Notes under the pieces: model-generated
What the model was told of the DNA's origin: nothing
What the model saw: the letters and a program-made list of their open reading frames with translations, nothing else
The model's database searches: none
Made by a program: the position numbers and the translations under genes
From: Halichondria panicea
Taxonomy: Eukaryota > Porifera > Demospongiae > Suberitida > Halichondriidae
Direction of reading: 5' to 3'
Assembly (NCBI RefSeq): GCF_963675165.1
Contig: NC_087382.1
Span: 3,005,463-3,069,462, forward strand
DNA length: 64,000 nt
Shown: in pieces, positions 20,873 to 31,831 of the stretch
Layout of the letters: every line of letters begins with the position of its first letter
Position numbering within the stretch: position 1 is the first letter of the stretch

Positions 20873-21618
20873 ATGATAGGGCTTCACCAATTCTTGCTGT
20901 GTACACTGCTGCCTCTAGCTCTCTGCTGTAGAGAACATGACCAGAGCTACAGAGTGGATGAGGCAAGGGAGGAGGATAGATCTAGTAGTGAGTATATACT
21001 GTAGCCTATAGCTGCATGCTACAGTACTGACTTGATCTGCATGGTAGATGTATAGATCTATAAGTTAACCATTGAATGTTTCTCTCTGCAGCTCCCTGTC
21101 TCTACAATCCTACTGATACATCTCTCAACCTTGGTGATCTGCGAAGATGGCTAACATCTGTCACGTCTGAGTTTAGCCACACTTACGTTACTCCTGACGA
21201 TGGTACCACAATGTTTAGGGAATCTTCCATCTTTAAAGCTGATGTTGCTTTCGCTTCGTCTGGAATTAAACCGAAACAGATATGGACGAACAATTCTCCT
21301 TGTTGTATCCCGTTATTCTTGGACAAATTCAAACCTTCTGCTTTTTCATCTTTCACAATATATGTTAGCCATATCTCATCCATGGGGAGTGCTAATGAGC
21401 TAGAATGTATGGCGAAGTTGGTTGCTAACAACATCAAAGTCGTGAGCATGGATTGGGAGAAGTTTGCTAATTCCTTGACCAAGAATTGCAAAGAAGAAAT
21501 CATGAGCACTCTCCACAGTAATGCAAACTTCAAAGAAGCTCAAGAAGTTCTCGATAAACAGATTCAGCTGATAAATTACTTGAGTACAAGGCCGACTGTT
21601 AGTCAGTTTTGTAAGTAG
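20873..21618 (+). CDS. Uncharacterised secreted protein, paralogue A
   Basis: Two exons, 20873-20987 and 21092-21618, with a phase-1 intron; 213 aa. Exon 1 is a signal peptide (MIGLHQFLLCTLLPLALCC). The mature part starts PCLYNPTDTSLNLGDLRRWL and has a C-terminal module: ELECMAKLVANNIKVVSMDW, FANSLTKNCKEEI, SNANFKEAQEVLD, ending PTVSQFCK. The gene at 25130-26261 has the same intron phase and the same spacing of C..AK, C and SN.F..A residues, so the two are divergent paralogues. The family is not recognised. An alternative donor at the stop (TTTTGTAAGTAG) exists, but the conserved final cysteine favours reading to TAG. Confidence 0.72.
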
Positions 21619-21897
21619 CTTAATTTGAGGTTGTTTTTAATTGATCTGCTTTTGCATTCACAAAAATTGTAATAAAAATGTACTAAGCTACATATAAACT
21701 ATAATTATTCTTGTCTTAACTGCTTGTCATGCAGTTAATTGCTAAAATCACTCTGAATTTTATCTCAAAGTTCCTCGATGAGGGATATCTGACTCTCTTT
21801 TAGAATGCCAGGCTGTGTCTCCATAGCAACCACAGTACCTGCACAGCGTATGCATTGTGAGATCAGAGTAACGTACAAAGTCAATTAATTGGCATTG

Positions 21898-22050
21898 TAT
21901 GGATGGGAATGTTACTAGGGAATCACAAGGCACAATGCATGGGGATCACAAGACACCGGCAATGCATGGCCGGGGATCACAAGGCACAATGCATGGGGAT
22001 CACAAGACACAATTAATGCATGGCCGGGGATCACAAGGCACAATGCATGG
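21898..22050. repeat. ~60-bp tandem repeat
   Basis: Repeats of GGGGATCACAAGGCACAATG, CATGGGGATCACAAGACAC and GCATGGCC, about two and a half units, in a non-coding spacer or intron. Confidence 0.6.
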
Positions 22051-22331
22051 GGAATAGTACAATAGATACAAGCACACTTCTATAAGCAATCGGTGAGTAC
22101 CTCGATCATGACATGTAGTCCTCTTAACTACTACCAAACTGAGATAGTAGTTTCAGTCACGATAAAATACCCAGGCTGTTGTTATACACGACGTATGCTA
22201 CAATTAACAGCACGAATATATACACTCAGAGCAACAATATTAATTTGGTTTTTGGGACTCAATCCTATTTTGTACCATTTCGACGTACATGTACATGTAC
22301 ATGTAGGTGGGGCCTATACTGTAGTAGTTAA

Positions 22332-22531
22332 TACCGTATAGCGGGTAGTTTTCGTTGGCGAACATTTTTGTGCGAGCGACCTATTTAAATATTTCGTATT
22401 TTTAAATTTTCGTACAGCTCAAGAGTGACGTTGAATTTATGGCGGTAAAATAATTTCGTAGTTTATGGTGCTCTTCAATACAAAATATACGAAAATGTCC
22501 ACCACATACGAAAATAACCCGCTATACGGTA
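22332..22531. mobile_element. Inverted-repeat element, TACCGTATAGCGGG family
   Basis: Termini TACCGTATAGCGGGTAGTTT and ACGAAAATAACCCGCTATACGGTA-type end (right 11 bp GCTATACGGTA) are inverted repeats. About 200 bp, no coding capacity. It lies within the span of the broken minus-strand gene. Confidence 0.7.
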
Positions 22532-22555
22532 TTTGATACTGAAGGCATGTTATAA

Positions 22556-22795
22556 GGCCACTCCAAGTGATACTCTGGTTTCTGGTCCTGAAGTTTTTCT
22601 AATTGCATGAGGGCGGGCGTCTTTTCTCATTATGTCATTATCAATTTCACCTTATGAATCTCATTATTTTGCAAATGAATATCATTATCACACTATTTTG
22701 TACCACATGGACCATTCTGCGCATGCGTAGTAGAAATAATGATAAAATCTTATGCGGGCGGTGGACCAGAAACCAGAGTATCACTTGGAGTGGCC
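22556..22795. mobile_element. MITE with 33-bp perfect terminal inverted repeats
   Basis: The arms 22556-22588 (GGCCACTCCAAGTGATACTC...) and 22763-22795 are exact reverse complements. TAA abuts both ends. The 174-bp interior has no plausible gene. No second copy was noticed in this window. Confidence 0.7.
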
Positions 22796-24149
22796 TAATG
22801 TTTATGTTGGTGTCCACTTTGAATGGCATTTTCCTTTTGTAGGAAGCTAGTGTTTAAAAAAGGATGAGATTGATACAAACAGAAGTCTAGATTAATAGAA
22901 ATAAGTACCTCATACCACCACTCTACTACCAGTCACTTTCAGCATTACAATATCTCGACTGCCATGTGTGGAAACAATCCTGACCTTTGACCTGGCCGAC
23001 AATCCATGGCGCTCCTCCCAGATGGTAGCCATACCCAAACTTCTTATAGTCGTCATTGTCTTTTAAACCAGTCGGAAACTTGTCAGGGCCGTCCAGAAAC
23101 AGTGTAACTTTATCCTCTATGGTAACCTGCTCACAGTAAAGATAGGAAGCGGTTTAAGTCTACAATAATTATATAATTATAATGAAAGTGCTGATGCCTC
23201 GGTGGAGGTGCCAAAGCTACATAACATAAAACTACTAATAGCTAGCTTTTATACACACATTGATTATAATTATCATGATGAACATTTTTGAATCCAGAAT
23301 CACAGGGAAACTCAAAGAGTGGGTAATGATCGACGATGATTGTTGTTAAAAACGATCGATGCCAAAAGTTCAGTCTAAAATTAATGGCTACAAGTCAGCA
23401 GAGCTTTGCAGCTCTCTTCTCACTCTTGCAGCTACCAATAGCTAGCGTTCTAGTGCAGAGTTAACTACTAAGTAGAATAGCAACACTCGGTGACCAAATT
23501 TTGCTACAGACTCTTCTGAAAAGGCTGCAATGGCATTCCAAGTAAGCAAAACCAGGCATAACTCGAGAACGAAGCTTTATTTTGCAAATCCACAAATACG
23601 AATCCAAGAAAACATGACTAGAAGCTTATAGAAACTCTTACTTGCACTTCATTGATCCTTGAGCACCGTACACACACACACACACACACAAACACACTAC
23701 CGTATACCTCGCTTGCGCATGCGCACCGAGGCATAATTATAGACAATAATTTTCTCTGATTGGTTAGCTAACATTACTTATAAGAGGAAATAATTCAGTG
23801 CCAACTGATTATAATTACATGCAATACTATAGACTGCAGAGAAGTGGCACTTACCTGGCAGTACAGCTTCTCCTCTCCTCCCTCGCGACCTTTCTCCCCT
23901 CCGGCACCCACCATGTAGATCTCTCTACCAGAACCTGTAAGGACCGTGAGTACAGCAGAGGCTATGGATCACATGTGAAGGGTACAACGCTACAGTAGCT
24001 GAATAACAACTGTAAACCATTTGAAATGTTGCTAAGCATGAATACAATCTCATAATACTTACAATCTCATAATACTATTGGGCACACTAGCTGTCTTATA
24101 ACATGTGATGGTTGTTTACTTTTGAGCATTAGTAAAGCAACTACCAGTA

Positions 24150-24355
24150 AAAGTCTATTTGCGTTGAGTTCGACCCCGGAAGTTATGTGGTCAATTATGG
24201 CTTCATTTATGCTTTATGTGGTGGACAAGTATGCCTGGGACTTTTATATGGAAAATGTAGCTGGTTGGAGATTACCAGCTCTACAGCATAATTATAGATA
24301 GAAGCGCTTTTTAACAAGGAATCCAATGGTATATGAAACTTAATTTGAAGTACCA
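24150..24355. mobile_element. Copy of the ODAD2-intron inverted-repeat element
   Basis: Shares GAAGTTATGTGGTCAATTA, AGCGCTTTTTAACAAGGAAT and CCAATGGTATATGAAACTT with 7826-8075, in the same orientation. It sits just downstream of the glutaredoxin-type exon. Confidence 0.6.
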
Positions 24356-24384
24356 TACGGGTAGAAAATAAGGTAAGCAAATAC

Positions 24385-24515
24385 ATCAGAGGCCTCCATT
24401 CAGGCTGCTGAGTTAGAGAGATGACATCAAAACTCACTCCCTTGCTTGTCAATAGCTCCTTTGCTTTCTTACAAAACGGACAACTGTCCAGTGCAAACAC
24501 AGTGATCTTCCCCAT
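24385..24515 (-). CDS. Glutaredoxin-type first exon (gene incomplete)
   Basis: Forty-three codons from ATG at 24515 to a GTATTT donor: MGKITVFALDSCPFCKKAKE, LLTSKGVSFDVISLTQQPEW. The CPFC dithiol, the preceding TVFALDS strand and the LxxKGVxFxVI helix-strand are those of glutaredoxins (glutathione-dependent disulfide reduction, cytosol). The expected second part, with the cis-proline TVPQ motif and GG-D glutathione site, was not found in the next 2.6 kb downstream; the closest exon-like block is out of phase. This is either a gene with a distant exon or a truncated copy, with an inserted repeat element directly behind the exon. Confidence 0.6.
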
Positions 24516-24599
24516 GTTTGTTTTTTGATTAAAATTTTGTTTAAAGGAAAAGATCAACAGAGTTAGGAATGAAAAAGTAGAGAATTGACACCTCAAGTC

Positions 24600-24879
24600 C
24601 AAGCAAGCAGATGTGCATGATGTAATACTTCTTTCTCCTTCCTCTCAAGGCTTCCTTGCTCTGCTCTGAACCCATCGTTTGTGGCATGGGAATTGTTCAC
24701 TCTCAACATCCGACCATCTTGCTCTCCACCTGAAACGACATCAATGAACTGCGTATAGTATTCCATCTCCTGCAGCCATCGATTGCTTACATCAAAATCT
24801 GAACAGACACTACAGCTGTTGGAAGGTTTAGGGCGCTGCATTTTGGCCAGGCAAGTGTCACAACTAAGTGTATTGCATG
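24600..24879 (-). CDS. Possible cysteine-rich exon, function unknown
   Basis: An open frame follows an acceptor at 24880-24881 and reads CNTLSCDTCLAKMQ, then SNSCSVCSDFDVSNRWLQEM, ending at a stop in HLLAWT. The five or six early cysteines could bind zinc. A GTGTCA donor overlaps its end, so it may instead continue. No homologue is recognised and no first exon was found; the assignment rests on one open frame and one splice site. Confidence 0.25.
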
Positions 24880-25129
24880 CTGGAATGTGTAAGTACATAC
24901 CGGGTATATTAGTTACATCAGAGTACATTAATTACATCAGAGTACATTAATTAAGGAGGGTGTTTGCAAAGGTGGATAATTAATTTAATGGAGGCGCAGC
25001 CACATCCACCCACCATTAACTACATGCAAATGCAGTCAATTACCAAGAAGCTATATTTTCAATAGGCGTCTGTCTACTATAAGTCTAAGGGCTGAAAGTA
25101 ACAGTTGACATTACTATCTAAAAGTGAGA

Positions 25130-26261
25130 ATGGAGGTTATGCGGCTGTTAGTACTTGTTAGCTTCTCCCTTGTCGTAGGGAAGCAAGTTGCCATGGCAGC
25201 ACCTGCTGAAAATCAGAAATTGGACGCAGACAAAATCAAGTTTATTCAGGACGAGATTGAAAAGAAAATGCTGCAAAATGAAGTGGCTAAAGAAATGCAA
25301 CTGACTAAAATGCAACTGACTAAACCAGTAACTGACGATAATCCGGAAGACACTGCCCATACAAGTAAGCATTCATTTTCTATGCCAGTTATGATAACTA
25401 GTTATGCTACATTAATAATACTATAATTATATTCTCTCAATTGGAATTTTACCAAATAAGTTTGTGTACAAAACAACCCCTCAACAAAGGCCATGTCTGC
25501 CCCCTCAACAAAGGCCATGTCTGCCAAACTTTATACTCCCCGAGTGTATCTGGGTTCCACTGTAATACTTTTAGTTGCATATGTGCAGAATAGATCCATT
25601 TTATCAATTTGTGTTTCTTCACTTGCATACAGAGAAGTCTTGCTTTGATGATGGTAACGGCTCACTGAATGAATGGTCACTGGAGCATCTAATCAACACT
25701 GTGTCTCCAAACACTTTCGTCGATGCCCCAGCCGGTAATCCTTATTATGCCACAACGGATTACGGTCGCACCCTCAACACGGACTCGGATCCACACAGAG
25801 TTTTGTTCTCCAGCTCTCTCAGACTTGGCCGATTCCCTCCTCCGGAAAAAATCTTGCTTAATTTCCCACCATACATGAATACATCTCTCTACTTTATTGG
25901 GACATTTGGAAGTTCTAATCAGAAACCAACTATTGGAATTCTCGGTATGTTTGGAATTGATAGTTTAGGTATGACGATTGATCGACTAAAGTGCATTGCA
26001 AAGATGAAGTACTTGGGATTCAAGCTGATACCATGGAACATAGATGATTTCAAGGAGAGTGTAAACGATGCCTGTGATGACCGGATCGAACAAGCTGTCA
26101 GTTCCAATGGCTTTACCGACGCACTTACAAACGTAGAGAGATTGATTCAATTTGTTACAGAAATGAGCCAAAATCCAAACGTTCAGAATTGGTGTCTCAC
26201 TACCCCAACCATGCTCGCCAATACTCAGACGAGCCACGTTCAAGTTAAAATGCGATACTAA
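25130..26261 (+). CDS. Uncharacterised secreted protein, paralogue B
   Basis: Two exons, 25130-25364 and 25633-26261; 287 aa. Exon 1 starts MEVMRLLVLVSFSLVVGKQV (signal peptide) and continues into a lysine/glutamate-rich helix with a duplicated MQLTK. Exon 2 begins KKSCFDDGNGSLNEWSLEHL, matching the spacing of PCLYNPTDTSLNLGDLRRWL in the paralogue at 20873-21618, and the C-terminal module RLKCIAKMKYLGFKLIPW, FKESVNDACDDRI, SSNGFTDAL, NPNVQNWC also aligns. The intron is phase 1 in both. An extracellular location is inferred; the family is not recognised. The two copies flank the glutaredoxin-type exon and the broken minus-strand gene. Confidence 0.75.
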
Positions 26262-26762
26262 CGCAAGAAAATTTCCCGAGGGATTACGTTAGTGGACATA
26301 AATTGAGGACATTATTTTTAGTAGATTGTGTTATTGTAGACAATTTATATTGGACAATCTGGTGTTTTGGTATTAATCATTGAATTTGTAACTTTCTATT
26401 TCATACGGCATTTGTTATTACACTAGACGAACCCTATCTGCATGGTCTATGCATGCACTCGCCTGATTCCTCTTCCTACATCAGTATGCACAGTCTCGAC
26501 TACATATATGTCTCGATGATGTGCAACCTGAATGCAATCAGGTATATATATATAGCTTATAAAAAGGATCGATGGGCTGTTACACATGCCCACTCACTCT
26601 TCATTTTCCTAAAGATAATTACATATAAGGCCAAGTAAAGTTGACACGTGAAAACAAATTTTTTAGCTACGACACAATCGTATATAATAATTGTGGAAGT
26701 CCCAATGACTGCTACACTTTATTCACACTACAGAATACGTCTAGATACAATACGATACGACA
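26262..26762. other. Intergenic AT-rich spacer
   Basis: No open gene, tRNA or element end is recognised; contains a short TATATATATA run. Probable 3' UTR of paralogue B at the left and promoter of the exonuclease fragment at the right. Confidence 0.4.
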
Positions 26763-26937
26763 ATGGCAACAATTGAGGAAGCTAAAGTCTTTTTGTTCAA
26801 TTTGGAAACAACTGGATTATACCCCACTACCCAAAAAACGAAGAAGCAAGATTTTTGTCAAATAGGTGTTCTATCACACCCGGATGCAGTCAGCTTTTGC
26901 CGCTATGTAGTACCAAGCATTGATTTTCAAGATAATG
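26763..26937 (+). pseudogene. DnaQ/DEDDh-type 3'-5' exonuclease, first exon only
   Basis: ATG at 26763 opens MATIEEAKVFLFNLETTGLY, then KKQDFCQIGVL and FCRYVVPSID, ending at a GTAATT donor after 175 nt. The Exo I signature of this family is DxETTG; here the first aspartate, a metal ligand, is asparagine (NLETTG). No Exo II or Exo III exon follows: after a CA-rich stretch the sequence turns into the copy-3 SPO16 fragment at about 27395. So the gene seems cut off by the segmental duplication. Alternative: a real short gene with an unseen exon; I find that less likely. Confidence 0.6.
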
Positions 26938-27059
26938 GTAATTGTCCATGCATGCAAGCAATCATCCTTGTTGTAGTATATATACGTATGCTTTACTACA
27001 CATTACTGTATTTATCATTGCATGCATCTCCCGTAGCCGAATCTAAATACTTGCCACAC

Positions 27060-27121
27060 ATACACACACACGCACACACAAGCACATTACTCACACCCAC
27101 ACACACCCACACACACACACA

Positions 27122-27168
<47 letters not shown>

Positions 27169-27190
27169 ACACATGCACACACAAGCTCAT
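27060..27190. repeat. CA microsatellite
   Basis: Mostly (CA)n with a few TA, GC and CC interruptions, in the putative intron of the exonuclease fragment. Confidence 0.85.
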
Positions 27191-27394
27191 TACTCACACC
27201 CACACCCACACTATATGCAATAACCTAGATACAGATTGGATTGCATTTATAACTTTGAGCTGTTTCTAAGTTTTAGGCTGAGTCAGTAATTATGTGTCGG
27301 AAAGCCCGATCCCACCCCCTATACTTCTGTATATACCATTCTCAAACACACACACCACACGCACACACATACACATTACACACATAAACCACTT

Positions 27395-27597
27395 TCAGAT
27401 AAGGGAAAGATTTCGACGACTTTGGAACCAATTAAGTTTGCTCAGAGGAGAATATTCTAGTGGAACTGCAATCCTATTAGATGGTGGATTGTCAGGTGTC
27501 GCCGAGGCAATTAACTCAAAGAGGGGAGTTAATTGACTAAAATGTAGCAGCCTTTTAATGACATCGATACAAGAGGTATTGAACACAAAGCATTAGG
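27395..27597 (+). pseudogene. SPO16 exon-2 fragment, array copy 3
   Basis: Begins AGATAAGGGAAAGATTTCGA (parent 15552) and runs to GAACACAAAGCATTAGGTCA (parent 15782). Internal deletions remove the VLAELGIDQ part. It is shorter at the 5' side than copies 2, 4 and 5, so this copy has lost the original unit junction. Confidence 0.85.
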
Positions 27598-28156
27598 TCA
27601 TTTATAGTAGTACTATATATAGTAGTACTATATATAGTACTATATATAGTAGTACTATATATAGTACTATATATAGCCTCGATCATTAATTTTATGTGCA
27701 TATGCATGCATGCATAGTATCACGGCCAGACAGCCAATAGTTGTGCTATTAAACCTTATTAGGCTTAACCGTTTGTACGCCTTGTTCCACTTTATAATTA
27801 AATCTAATCTTGTTTACAATAATGTCACGTATATATACCTGCCAAATATTCGTACCCCCCACCCCCTCGATCTGTGTGCGTATGGCATTGCACCACCAAA
27901 TATTCATACCCCACATCCCCTCTGTGCATGTGTGTATGGCATTGCACTAAAACAAAAGTTATGCAGTATTGTATATTTTGCTTGGCTGACACTGTACTGT
28001 AGACTCCATATACTGAATGGGTGTGCAGAATTATGCTAAGGTGTGGAGAGGGGAAACTTTAGAGTTGCATAAAATGTGTATGAAAGCACAAGCACAAGCA
28101 AAGTACACAAAGTAACACAATTTGTAGCTAGCTACCAGTTGCACACAACACAAGAT

Positions 28157-30164
28157 ATGGATCTCAACTTCTCACTTTGCTTTGCTGTTCTACTATTCTC
28201 CATAGCTTCTGCTCAAGATCGTAGCTGGCCTGCATCAAGTACTCCTGATAATAGTGAGTGTCTAACTCATTTAGATACTAGTGCGCATGCGCAAACCGCT
28301 TGACTACAATACAATTACTTGACAACAGAATACTAGGTATACTAAGTAAATTTGCAGGTATACTAAGTCCCATAGTATACCTGCTCTGAGGCACTTTTCC
28401 CATGTACTTCCCATGTACTTCCCATGTAGATCTTATCAACTAGTGTCTAAAGCCTTTTAGCGATGTATGTAATTAATTATTATGCTAAACATTATTGGTA
28501 TACCGTGTATCTCTCTACAGTAGTTATTTATCGTTGCATTTCCCATATATAACCTCCCACACATACACACACACTGAAGGTCCCCTACTCTACACTATGC
28601 AACCAACTAGCCAGTATTCTTGCAACCCGTACATTGATGGACCTAAGCAACTAATCTGTGCCCTCTACCAGCAAGGAGGTCTGTCCAATCACACCATCCG
28701 CTGGTTTAGAAGCTCTAACAACTCTGAAATAGAGATGATAAGGGAAACTAATTCAATGAGGAATGAAGAATATTTCATCTCAGGACTTTCACTAAAAGAT
28801 TTAATAGAAGCAGAAGGTCCGAGTGATTATTGGTGTCAGGCAGGAGTCTACGGAGAGGTTAATTCGACCTACGAACCCAGTGCAGTGTTTACAGTGCTAC
28901 CCCGTGATGCATACGATGATTACCCTCCTTGCATAGGACTGTCTATGTCTCAACAAGTAACCATGTTTGCTGACAATGGATCGCTTCTTACGCCTGTGGG
29001 CATCATCGACACACCCACCATAGCCACAACGGCTACAACGGTGGACCCCTCTCCCTCAAGTGAGCAGGTATAAACAGGATGCGTGGGTGTATGTGTGTGT
29101 GGGCGTTAGGCATGTACAATCTCTGTACACACGCTTTATTGCTACGTATAATTATTTCCATATACAGGATCTCACACCGGTCTTGATAGTGGGCGTAGCC
29201 GTTTCCTCATTCTTTGTTGCCCTTCTCTTCTTGATCATCTGTATATTCTGCTGTATATTCTGCTGCATTCTAAGATCAAAGAGTAAGTCATCAATATAAT
29301 TATAATAATGGAAGGCAGTACATTTTAGGATTCCACCACTCACTATTGCCCTCAGGCAAGTATGATATAGGTCCCTTTCTGCATGCACTAGAGTCGGCTC
29401 TGTAACTAGAATTCTGATGGTCCCATTTTAGAAGGAGCCCGTTCAAATTGTATGCTAAAACCTAAGGACGGGCCATAATTTTCAGAAAGACCATGGGCTC
29501 AAAATAAACTTTTTACATCATCTAAAAGGCCTCTGTCAAAAAAATCAAAGTTATTGGACCCAATTGAACTCTTATTATAACACTAAAATCATTTCCAGAA
29601 AAGCTATCAACTGAAATTGACAGTACAAACGAACCCTTGCAATCGCTGACGGCCGTTGATATCCATGGCAACGAACCTATCACCCCCCCTCAGGAAATGG
29701 AAAACTCAGCTGGTTACATTGACGTTGGTGCCAAGGGAATTTTCCCCCTAGCTAATAGTACGGACTTCAATCATCTTCAAGACAACGCACCAGAGATTTT
29801 TTATCACGCCATTGATGCTGACGGAATGGACACAAATGACTATACAGATCTCCGAAAACCACCTCCTATTTCTCCAAAACCTGTTGGAGTCAAATCTCTA
29901 TCACAGCAACCATTTGCAGTAAAAAGAATTGGTGATGGCAAGACATCGAAAGAACGCAGGAAACCGCTACCACTACCAAAGAATAAAGATAAAAATAGAG
30001 CTCCTGCTCTTGAGGATGAATTGCCGCTTCAATCTCAAAGAATTGAGCAACCTTATGAACAAGAGTATCAGGCGCTCAGTTCGAGCACTAAGAATCGTGT
30101 TGAAGTGTACTCATGCCCAGCTGAGGTATCTGCCAGCTCTGAGAGCGTTGTGTATGCTAACTAA
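28157..30164 (+). CDS. Single-Ig-domain transmembrane receptor, array copy 3 (IgR3)
   Basis: Exons 28157-28253, 28580-29067, 29168-29282, 29599-30164; 1266 nt, 421 aa. Signal peptide MDLNFSLCFAVLLFSIASA followed by one stalk unit (ASSTPDN). The Ig exon keeps CNPYIDGPKQLICALYQ, IRWFRSSN and DYWCQAGVYG, but the middle reads SEIEMIRETNSMRNEEYFIS, unlike copy 1. The membrane exon has an extra CCIF duplicate (CIFCCIFCCIL), 12 nt longer than in copy 1. The tail has GYIDV, NDYTDL, KPPPISPKP, EYQAL and a terminal SVVYAN. The acceptor used by the other copies (CACAG) is mutated to CACAT, so I place the exon 2 start at the next in-frame AG (GAAG/GTCCCC). All frames are open; likely functional if that acceptor works. 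Confidence 0.83.
29395..29580. mobile_element. Foldback element in IgR3 intron 3
   Basis: TCTGTAACTAGAATTCTGAT, GGGCCATAATTTTC, ACCATGGGCTC and AAAGGCCTCTGTC mark a CCATGG-family copy; orthologous position to those in IgR4 and IgR5. Confidence 0.55.
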
Positions 30165-30491
30165 AAATCGTTTAATCATAGCATTTTTTACTGTTGAGTC
30201 ACGTTTTAAGTATTATAAGTTTGTAACTGTCATCACATGTGAGACATAATTATACGCTTAACAATTTCAAAGTGCAGGGGTAGATCTAAACCGTTGTTTA
30301 TACAAGCAACAAATCGGTATCAGATTATAGGCACTCAATACCTGTTCCAGGAACCCGGTTTCCATTTATTTCTTGGCAGAGTATTGCTATGGTTGCATGG
30401 TTGTGCGTGCAAACAAAGGCCTTTGAAGTTAATTGCCATCAATTATGGGAATCAACCCTCAACTTGGCTTGCTTATAAGTCCGTAGTATAC

Positions 30492-30715
30492 CTTAAGGCG
30501 ACGTATTTTCGCGAGTATTAAATTCTGCTATTTCTGCGAATGAGAGTAAAATCGCAAAAATGTGTACTCGCAAATTGCAATGAAACCACTTGCGAGTAAT
30601 TAGAAACGTTATGAATAACATTAATTTCACAACTTGAGCAAGAATTAATACTAGCATTCAAATGAGTAAAATCGCAAACAAATCTACTTGTGAAAATATG
30701 TCACCTTAGGTATGT
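30492..30715. mobile_element. Inverted-repeat element, ACCTTAAGGYGAC family
   Basis: Left ACCTTAAGGCGACGTATTTT and right GAAAATATGTCACCTTAGGT are inverted repeats of about 20 bp, flanked by GTAT on both sides. Half copies occur in the 0.8-4.5 kb repeats. It is inserted at the end of unit 3. Confidence 0.6.
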
Positions 30716-30750
30716 ATATAGATTCAATTCAGTCTGATTGATTTGAACAG

Positions 30751-31075
30751 TGAATTGAATTTCTTGCCAGTGCACAATGCGACCAAACGCGAAAAATGTA
30801 TTTTCAGCATAACAAAGGTTTTGTGTATTAAACCGCTTTCAGATGTGATAAGGGAAAATTTCGATGATTTCGGAATCAAGTTTGCTCAGAGGAGAATATT
30901 CTGATGGTGCTAGCGGAACTGGGGATTGACCAGCAACTAGAACAATTCTATTGGATGGCTGTATGTGGCAGGTTGTCGCGTGTCACCAAGGCAACTCGAA
31001 GAGGAGAGTTAATTGACTACAATGTGAGCGGCTCTTTATGACATCCATAAGAGGTATTGAATATAAAGCAGTAAT
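30751..31075 (+). pseudogene. SPO16 exon-2 fragment, array copy 4
   Basis: Runs from GTGAATTGAATTTCTTGCC to the GAGGTATTGAA equivalent of the parent C-terminus. It has several small indels, for example GGGAAAATTTCGATGATTTC for GGGAAAGATTTCGACGACTT, which break the frame. It is cut at its 3' end by the element at 31077. Confidence 0.85.
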
Positions 31076-31076
31076 A

Positions 31077-31286
31077 TACCGTATAGCGGGTAATTTTAGG
31101 GGGACAAAATATTCGTGGTTCAGCAATATTGAGATATATTTCGTGGGTAATATTTTCGTGGTTGTAGCTTGCACTGCAGGTAAAGGTAGGCAAGGTCGCT
31201 TCATGCATTCGTGGGTAAAATATTCGTGGTCAGACTTTCAACCACGAAACCATGAATATTTTTCCCGACGAAAATTATATACGGTA
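31077..31286. mobile_element. Inverted-repeat element, TACCGTATAGCGGG family
   Basis: Starts TACCGTATAGCGGGTAATTT and ends CGAAAATTATATACGGTA, with internal ATATTCGTGG/CCATGAATAT mirror blocks. Inserted right at the end of the copy-4 SPO16 fragment. Confidence 0.7.
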
Positions 31287-31831
31287 GGGAATATTGTATA
31301 CTAGTCTCATTTATAGGAACGTATCACCAAGAGTGCATGAATATCTTTCTGATAATTATCATGTCTTCCTGGTACGTATCATATGCATATTATAGTATAA
31401 TTATACTTCCAGACGACAAATATTTGTGACCTTACAAATTTACCGTTTGCATCATTATTACCTTGTTCGCATGCACCCATATCCCAACCCCCTCTGTGTG
31501 TGTATGGCATTGTACCAAACAAAAGCTATGTATGTAACATCATTTTAATAGACATGATGATAATAGTTCCGCTTTGGCTGGGACGTGTACTTGTGGTCTC
31601 CATGTAATTATACTGGAATGCATGTTGCATGCTATCTCCATGCATGCCCCGGTATGCAGAATTTTGTCTCATGATTATACTGGAATGGTCATGGGGGAAA
31701 GTTGGGGTCAATGTGTGGTAATTTATGGGAAGCTCTTTAGAGTTGCAAAACTGTGACAAGCAAAGTAACACAATTACTGTAGCTATACATGTATAGCTGA
31801 AAGAAAAGACCAGTTGCACACAACACAAGAT

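Larger units (their letters stand above)
21765..23934 (-). pseudogene. Unrecognised minus-strand gene, three exon-like blocks, frame broken
   Basis: Blocks at 23934-23855 (SGREIYMVGAGGEKG ... KLYCQ), 23126 to about 22930 (VTIEDKVTLFLDGPDKF ... GYGYHLGGAPWIVGQ) and 21838-21765 (TVVAMETQPGILKESQ, then IEEL and stop) have good splice sites and read well. Inside the second block the frame changes at a GTCAAAG/GTCAGG direct repeat: the continuation RIVSTHGSRDIVMLK is one frame off. A 7-bp duplication would explain this, giving either a pseudogene or a sequence error. No 5' exon with a start was found. The product family is unknown to me. Confidence 0.4.
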
